Source: JAICNG01 sp035765135
Lineage (GTDB): Bacteria; Gemmatimonadota; Gemmatimonadetes; Gemmatimonadales; Gemmatimonadaceae
Reading direction: 5' to 3'
Assembly (NCBI GenBank): GCA_035765135.1
Contig: DASTYE010000195.1
Span: 1 to 18,127, forward strand
DNA length: 18,127 nt
The first letter of the stretch is position 1; every line of letters starts with the position of its first letter. Below the pieces are notes generated by a model, which searched no databases, had not been told where the DNA came from, and saw only the letters and a list, made by a program, of their open reading frames with translations. This document shows, piece after piece, positions 13,854-18,127 of this stretch. The position numbers were made by a program, and so were the translations under genes.

Positions 13854-14909
13854 ATGCCGAAGCTCGCCGTCATCGCCGGAGATGGAATCGGGCCGGAGGT
13901 GATCAATGAGGCGCTCAAGGTGCTCGACATCGTCGAGCCCATCTATCGTCCCGGGATCGAGCTCGAGACGCTACCGTATGGAGCCGACCACTATCTCTCG
14001 ACGGGCGAGACGATCTCACCCGCCGAGATGCGGCGGCTCGGCGAAGAGTTCGACGCGATTCTCGTCGGCGCGCTCGGCGACCCGCGCGTCCCCGGGAACG
14101 AGCACGCGCGTGACATCCTGCTCGGGATGCGCTTCCAGCTCGACCTCTACATCAACGAACGACCCGCACGTCTCTTCGACGAGCGGCTGACGCCACTCAA
14201 GGACAAGACGACGAGCGACATCGACCTCGTCATTTTTCGGGAGAACACCGAAGGGTTGTACGCAGGTGTCGGCGGCTCGTTCAAGCGCGGCATGCCTGAC
14301 GAGATCACCATCGCCGAAGAGATCAACACGCGGCGCGGCGTAGAGCGCATCATTCGGTACGCGTTTCTGTGGGCGCGCGAGAACGGTCGTGAGCACGTGA
14401 CGATGGCCGACAAGGCCAACGCGATCCCGGCACACATGCTCTGGCGCCGGCTCTTCGACGAGATCGGGAAAGAGGAGTTTCCGGAGATCCGGCGCGAGAC
14501 GCGTTACATCGACGTGATGGCAATGGAGCTGGTCCGGAATCCGGAGAACTTCCAGGTGATCGTCACCGGCAATCTGTTCGGGGACATCCTCTCCGACCTC
14601 GCATCAGGCATCGTTGGCGGGCTCGGCCTGGCACCGAGCGCGAATCGGCATCCGGGCTTCGTCTCGATGTTCGAGCCCGTGCACGGGAGCGCGCCGTCGC
14701 TCGCGGGGAAGAACATCGCAAACCCAATGGCGGCGATTCTCTCCCTCGGGATGATGCTGCGGACGGTGGGCGCGCCCGAGGCGGCGCTGATGGTCGAGCG
14801 AGCGATCCGCGCCGCGATTGTCGAGAATGTGGTCACCGCCGACCTCGGCGGCGAATACGGCACGAGCGAGGTGGGCGACTGGATCGCCGAGTGGATCAGG
14901 ACAGCCTAG
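13854..14909 (+). CDS. Isopropylmalate/isocitrate-type beta-decarboxylating dehydrogenase
   Basis: The 351-residue protein is a complete NAD(P)-dependent hydroxyacid oxidative decarboxylase: MPKLAVIAGDGIGPEV at the N-terminus, RFQLDLYINERP substrate arginines, RENTEGLYAG, TMADKANAI with the catalytic Lys, metal-binding D220 (YIDVMAME) and D244/D248 (NLFGDILSDLASG), then the EPVHGSAP and GKNIANP cofactor segment. It could be 3-isopropylmalate dehydrogenase (leucine synthesis). However, RENTEGLYAG is closer to isocitrate, homoisocitrate or tartrate-type enzymes than to the usual LeuB RELTGGIYFG, and no leuC/leuD gene is adjacent. The start follows CGGAG by ten bases. A long repeat hairpin begins right after the stop. 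Confidence 0.88.
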   Translation: MPKLAVIAGDGIGPEVINEALKVLDIVEPIYRPGIELETLPYGADHYLSTGETISPAEMRRLGEEFDAILVGALGDPRVPGNEHARDILLGMRFQLDLYINERPARLFDERLTPLKDKTTSDIDLVIFRENTEGLYAGVGGSFKRGMPDEITIAEEINTRRGVERIIRYAFLWARENGREHVTMADKANAIPAHMLWRRLFDEIGKEEFPEIRRETRYIDVMAMELVRNPENFQVIVTGNLFGDILSDLASGIVGGLGLAPSANRHPGFVSMFEPVHGSAPSLAGKNIANPMAAILSLGMMLRTVGAPEAALMVERAIRAAIVENVVTADLGGEYGTSEVGDWIAEWIRTA

Positions 14910-14910
14910 G

Positions 14911-15020
14911 TTGTCGAGGTCGTCGAGGTCGTCCAGGTCGTCGAGGAACGTCGTTGAGGAAACGAAGGTCGCCGTGGCCACCTCGACCACCTCGACCACC
15001 TCGACGACCTTGACGACCTC
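14911..15020. repeat. Long inverted repeat with arms made of 9-bp tandem repeats
   Basis: The arms at 14916-14946 and 14990-15020 are complementary at 28 of 31 positions. Each is a tandem array of a 9-bp unit: GTCGAGGTC-like copies on the left (about 3.5) and CACCTCGAC/GACCTCGAC-like copies on the right (about five). The array begins directly after the dehydrogenase stop (14907-14909) and lies upstream of the thiolase gene. Function is not known; transcription termination, attenuation or mRNA 3'-end protection are possible. It carries no spacers and is not a CRISPR. Confidence 0.8.
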
Positions 15021-15079
15021 GGCTTGAATCTGCCCATGCGCCGGGACCATCTTGCACGTACCAACCATCCAGCACACAC

Positions 15080-16279
15080 ATGACCCAGTCATCCAACCGC
15101 GACATCGTTTTCCTGTCCGCGGTCCGCACTCCATTCGGGACGTTCGGCGGCTCGCTGAAGGACTACACGGCGGTCGATCTGACCGTCGTCGCCGCCAAGG
15201 CGGCGCTCGAGCGCGCTGATGTAGCGCCCAGCGAGATTCAGCATTCGATTTTCGGCAACGTTCTGCAGACGACGTTCGATACGATCTACTTCGCGCGACA
15301 CGTCGCGTTGAAGGCGGGGTGTCCCATCGAGACGCCCGCGCTGACCGTAAACCGTCTGTGCGGCTCGGGCTTCCAGGCGATCGTGAACGGAGCGCAGGAA
15401 GTTCTGCTGGGAGAGGCCGACGTGTGTCTCGTCGGCGGCGGGGAGTCGATGTCTCAGGCGCCGCACATCGCGCGCGGTCTGCGTTGGGGCACGCCGCTGG
15501 GGAAAGCGCCCGCGCTCGAGGATTCTCTCTGGGAGTCGCTCAAGGATCCCGTCGCCGGTCTCTCGATGGCCGAAACCGCCGAGAATCTGGCGGTGCAGTA
15601 CAAGCTCGAGCGGTCGTGTGTCGATGAGTTCGCGTATCGCTCGCAGGCGCTCGCGAAGCAGGCGTGGGATGCCGGCGTCTTCTCCGACGAAGTCGTCACC
15701 GTTCCGGTGAAGGACCGCAAGGGACAGGTGACGCAATTCGCCCGCGACGAGCACATGCGTCCCGATACGTCGATCGAAGGACTCTCCAAGCTGAAGCCCT
15801 ACTTCCGTGCGGACGGCCTGGTCACCGCCGGCAACGCGTCGGGAATCGGTGATGGAGCGGGCGCGCTCGTGGTCTCGAGCGCGGAATACGCGAAGCGGAC
15901 AGGGAAGAAGCCGATCGGTCGCCTCGTCGCGTGGGGCGTCGCTGGTGTCGATCCGAAGATCATGGGCATCGGCCCGGTCCCGGCCACGAAGAACGCGCTC
16001 CGAGCGGCGAAGATGACGCTCGATGACATGGATCTCATCGAGGTGAACGAAGCCTTCGCCCCGCAGGCGTGCGCGGTCGAAGTGGAGCTGAAGCTTCCGC
16101 GCGAAAAACTGAACGTGCATGGCGGCGCGATCGCGATCAGCCATCCGCTCGCGGCCTCCGGCGCACGCATCACGGCGCATCTCCTGCATGCACTGCGCGC
16201 ACAGGGAAAGCGATTCGGCCTCGGGACGGCCTGTATCGGCGGGGGTCAGGGAATTGCGGTCATAGTGGAGGCGCTTTAG
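15080..16279 (+). CDS. Thiolase (acetyl-CoA acetyltransferase family)
   Basis: The 399-residue protein is full length for thiolases. The nucleophile is C94 in NRLCGSGFQ, the general-base histidine is H355 in AISHPLAASGAR, and the second active-site cysteine is C385 in ACIGGGQG. DLIEVNEAFAPQA carries the NEAF loop. It catalyses thiolytic cleavage or Claisen condensation of acyl-CoAs (acetoacetyl-CoA formation or beta-oxidation). The His motif reads SHPLAASG where GHPLGASG is commoner. No clear Shine-Dalgarno precedes ATG 15080; the N-terminus (RDIVFLSAVRTPFG) is conserved, so the start is sound. Both flanking intergenic regions hold long repeat-armed hairpins. A role in PHA or fatty acid metabolism is possible. 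Confidence 0.95.
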   Translation: MTQSSNRDIVFLSAVRTPFGTFGGSLKDYTAVDLTVVAAKAALERADVAPSEIQHSIFGNVLQTTFDTIYFARHVALKAGCPIETPALTVNRLCGSGFQAIVNGAQEVLLGEADVCLVGGGESMSQAPHIARGLRWGTPLGKAPALEDSLWESLKDPVAGLSMAETAENLAVQYKLERSCVDEFAYRSQALAKQAWDAGVFSDEVVTVPVKDRKGQVTQFARDEHMRPDTSIEGLSKLKPYFRADGLVTAGNASGIGDGAGALVVSSAEYAKRTGKKPIGRLVAWGVAGVDPKIMGIGPVPATKNALRAAKMTLDDMDLIEVNEAFAPQACAVEVELKLPREKLNVHGGAIAISHPLAASGARITAHLLHALRAQGKRFGLGTACIGGGQGIAVIVEAL

Positions 16280-16283
16280 AAGC

Positions 16284-16388
16284 GGGCCAAGGGCCAAAGG
16301 CCAAGGGCCAGGGGGAGGGTGAAGGGTGCGCCGTAGCTCTGAATCCCTCACCTCCTTTTGGCCCCTGGCCCTTGGCCCCTGGCCCTTG
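16284..16388. repeat. Long inverted repeat with arms made of 7-bp GGGCCAA-like tandem repeats
   Basis: The left arm (16284-16326) has about four GGGCCAA-like units followed by a purine tail (GGGGGAGGGTGAAGGG). The right arm (16345-16388) has the complementary order: CCCTCACCTCC, then TTGGCCC/CTGGCCC units. With small gaps the arms pair over most of about 42 positions, and the loop is about 18 nt. It begins 4 nt after the thiolase stop (16277-16279) and ends 18 nt before the next ATG, so it could end one transcript and affect the next. The function is unknown. Confidence 0.8.
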
Positions 16389-16406
16389 ATTCTCAGCCCA
16401 CTCACC

Positions 16407-17516
16407 ATGCCCACGATGATTCGACGCCACCAAGGAATTCTCCAGACGCTCGCGACAATCGCTCTCGCCGCCTGCGCCTCGTCCGGACCGGGCGAGCCGC
16501 TCCCGTCACCATCGCCCGCGACCGGAGAACAGGCAGGGGTGACGTGGCCGGTCGGCACACGCGCTCATGTCGATCTCTGGTTGCACGGGTTCGCGCTGAT
16601 CTCCGATGACACGGGCCGCGTCCCGATGTTCAAGCGCGGGTACGCCAGCCGGATGGCCGAGATCAAGTCGCGCGCGAGCGTGCGGACATCGCTCGACGTG
16701 AACCGGGAACGTCTCCGCGCCCGTTATGCGACCAATCGCGTCCTGCTCAACGCGCAGTTCCTCGCGATGCGGTTCGCGAGCTGGGAGGACCTGCGACAGG
16801 CGATCGATTTGTTCCTTCGCGCCGACGGAGACCCCGGACGAGCGAGCGACCGCCTGGCGCAGGAAATCATCGCCACCTTCGCGCAGACGTTTTCGACAGC
16901 GGCCGACCGCGATTGGCTGCGACTGTTCGCGCTCTCGCTCAACGACGAGAACGAGCGCTTCTACCGTTCCTGGTGGAACCAGCGGCAAAGCGAGCTCGCG
17001 CCGGTGATCGAACGCGTGCGGTCCATGTGGACGGAAACGTATCGCGCGCGGTTCCAGCCATTCCTCAACAACACGCAGCAGCAGGCGGGTGACTGGCTCC
17101 TCTCGCTCCCGATCAACGGCGAGGGTCGCACCTTCACCTTCGAGAAACGCAGCAACATCATCGTGGGGACGATGCCGGAATCGCGCGAGGCGGCGGCTGA
17201 CGCGATCTACGTCTTCACGCACGAGTCCGTCTATGGCATGGCATCGACGGCGGTGGCGGACAATACCACGCCGAGTGAGCGGCGAAGCGGCGTCACCGAT
17301 GCGTTCATCGGTGCAGCGGCGGTGCGCGCCGGCTATCTCCTGCTCGAACGCATCTCTCCCGACCTCGCGCCGGGCTACGCCCGATATTACCTGGGTGCGG
17401 CGGGGGCACCAGCGACCGGCGATCTCGGCAACGCGATCGCGGCGGCGTTTCCCCTCCCGGAGGCAATCCGGGATGCGATCAACCGCCAGCTCGCGGTGAT
17501 CCTCGGAGGGATCTGA
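16407..17516 (+). CDS. Predicted lipoprotein of unknown function
   Basis: The 369-residue protein begins with a signal and a good lipobox (IALAAC, C23), so it should be membrane-anchored on the outer side of the inner membrane or in the outer membrane. After a Pro/Ser linker the mature part is mostly helical and charged (LRQAIDLFLRADGDPGRASD, RFYRSWWNQRQSELAPVIER), followed by a Gly-rich C-terminal half including YVFTHESVYGM and GAAAVRAGYLLLERIS. I recognise no family and no confident metal or catalytic site. The frame is open back to 16326, but that extension lies inside the repeat hairpin, so ATG 16407 (or 16416) is chosen. It may be co-transcribed with the gene 3 nt downstream. Confidence 0.8.
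   Translation: MPTMIRRHQGILQTLATIALAACASSGPGEPLPSPSPATGEQAGVTWPVGTRAHVDLWLHGFALISDDTGRVPMFKRGYASRMAEIKSRASVRTSLDVNRERLRARYATNRVLLNAQFLAMRFASWEDLRQAIDLFLRADGDPGRASDRLAQEIIATFAQTFSTAADRDWLRLFALSLNDENERFYRSWWNQRQSELAPVIERVRSMWTETYRARFQPFLNNTQQQAGDWLLSLPINGEGRTFTFEKRSNIIVGTMPESREAAADAIYVFTHESVYGMASTAVADNTTPSERRSGVTDAFIGAAAVRAGYLLLERISPDLAPGYARYYLGAAGAPATGDLGNAIAAAFPLPEAIRDAINRQLAVILGGI
17505..17510 (+). promoter_or_regulatory. Ribosome binding site of the last, truncated gene
   Basis: GGAGGG lies nine bases before ATG 17520, inside the end of the preceding gene, and supports that start. Confidence 0.65.
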
Positions 17517-17519
17517 CGG

Positions 17520-18127
17520 ATGGCCGACGGCCGCGATCTCCCTGCGCGGCTCGATCGCTCGGCGCTCGAACGGGTTCTCGCGCGCGCCGCTGAGCTGCAG
17601 GCGGCGGAGCTCGATCCCGGGGAGTACATCGCCGAGGATCGTCTGCTCGACATCGCGAAGGAGGTCGGTCTCGCTCCGCATCACATGCGTCAGGCGCTGG
17701 CGGAGGAGCGAACGCGCGTCGCGATGCCTGAGGAGACCGGTGCGCTCGCGAGGTTCGCGGGCGTCGCCCACGTCATCGCGACGCGAACGGTTGTCGGCAC
17801 ACCGGCGGAAGTGCTCGCATCGCTCGATACCTGGATGCAGCGCGAGGAGTGCCTGACGATCAAGCGTCGCTTCCCGGAGCGCATCGTGTGGGAGGAGCAT
17901 CGCGGGTTCTGGATGCAGCTGCGACGCGGCATGGACATGGGCGGACGTCGCTACGTGCTCGCCCGCGCGCACGAGGTCAGCGCGACGGTGGTGCCGGTCG
18001 ATGAGCGCCGCTCACTCGTGAGGCTGGAGGCGGACTTGTCCAATGTGCGGACGGGTCGCCTGGCGGGAGCGAGCGCCGCCACGGTCGTGGGGGTGGCGGC
18101 GGGAGGAACGCTCCTCGCGCTCGGATT
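17520..18127 (+). CDS. Membrane-associated protein of unknown function, 3' end cut by the window
   Basis: The frame is open from ATG 17520 to the window end with no stop (202 complete codons). Residues 1-65 form a helical N-terminal module (RSALERVLARAAELQAAELD, then EDRLLDIAKEVGLAPHHMRQ) resembling a small regulatory helix-turn-helix-like region. Residues of about 75-175 form an alpha/beta domain (VIATRTVVGTPAEVLASLDT, RRFPERIVWEEHRGFW, RYVLARAHEVSATVVPVDE). A hydrophobic Ala/Gly/Val segment begins at about residue 185 (GASAATVVGVAAGGTLLALG) and is probably a transmembrane helix continuing past the edge. The gene starts 3 nt after the preceding stop, behind GGAGGG. No family is recognised. 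Confidence 0.75.
   Translation, partial: MADGRDLPARLDRSALERVLARAAELQAAELDPGEYIAEDRLLDIAKEVGLAPHHMRQALAEERTRVAMPEETGALARFAGVAHVIATRTVVGTPAEVLASLDTWMQREECLTIKRRFPERIVWEEHRGFWMQLRRGMDMGGRRYVLARAHEVSATVVPVDERRSLVRLEADLSNVRTGRLAGASAATVVGVAAGGTLLALG

Noticed and set aside
14911..15020. CRISPR array
   Set aside because: Units are only 9 bp, have no unique spacers, and invert halfway; no cas genes are nearby.
16326..16406. N-terminal extension of the 16407 lipoprotein
   Set aside because: The added residues come from the repeat arm (WPLALGPWPL) and displace the signal peptide.
15089..16558. 489-codon minus-strand frame opposite the thiolase
   Set aside because: The plus strand encodes a complete thiolase with all catalytic residues. 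The antisense frame has no recognisable domain and runs through the repeat hairpin.
16506..17972. 488-codon open frame on the minus strand opposite the lipoprotein and the last gene
   Set aside because: It is composition-driven (Arg/His/Asp-rich, no domain) and lies antisense to a gene with a clear lipobox and to a frame with a good ribosome site. It is typical of high-GC shadow frames.

Overview
This is a GC-rich bacterial chromosome segment. It shows abundant GTG starts, overlapping stop/start codons (ATGA, GTGA, TGATG), many lipoproteins, an M6 protease with a dockerin-like tail, and an ECF sigma/anti-sigma pair. The style suggests a Gemmatimonadota-like soil bacterium, but that is inference from coding style and family mix; there is no rRNA or marker gene to prove it. 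No tRNA, rRNA, CRISPR array, transposase or phage gene was seen.

Layout. (1) 1-1134: an outer-membrane beta-barrel gene on the minus strand with a long hairpin at its 3' end, then a 416-nt divergent intergenic region. (2) 1135-3386: a secreted M6 metalloprotease ending in an Ig-like domain and a dockerin-like repeat, overlapping by ATGA with a small lipoprotein gene. (3) 3441-3474: a terminator-like hairpin between converging genes. (4) 3512-6906, minus strand: CoA-transferase III, a solitary D12-type DNA adenine methyltransferase (TTG start), an ECF sigma factor and its putative membrane anti-sigma factor. (5) 7114-8565: a phasin-like protein with a histone-H1-like basic tail, converging through a terminator on trehalose-6-phosphate phosphatase. 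(6) 8697-12074: a tight five-gene operon of SnoaL-like lipoprotein, GHMP sugar kinase, M20 amidohydrolase, small unknown protein and a divergent RNase HI. A small membrane protein follows. (7) 12459-14909: a double zinc-ribbon protein coupled to a cytochrome c lipoprotein, then an isopropylmalate/isocitrate-type dehydrogenase. (8) 15080-17516: thiolase and an unrecognised lipoprotein, then the start of a membrane-associated protein cut by the window edge.

Most notable. First, three intergenic long inverted repeats (1-105, 14911-15020, 16284-16388) begin 1-6 nt beyond a stop codon. Each arm is built from short, roughly 7- or 9-bp tandem repeats, yet the three have unrelated repeat units. They look like one structural class made from different sequences. 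Second, the RNase HI homologue keeps the fold signatures but has replaced two of the four catalytic carboxylates (A65 for Glu48 and N153 for Asp134 of E. coli) and has gained an acidic residue beside the first Asp. Third, the dockerin-tailed protease is translationally coupled to a small lipoprotein that might be its surface anchor.
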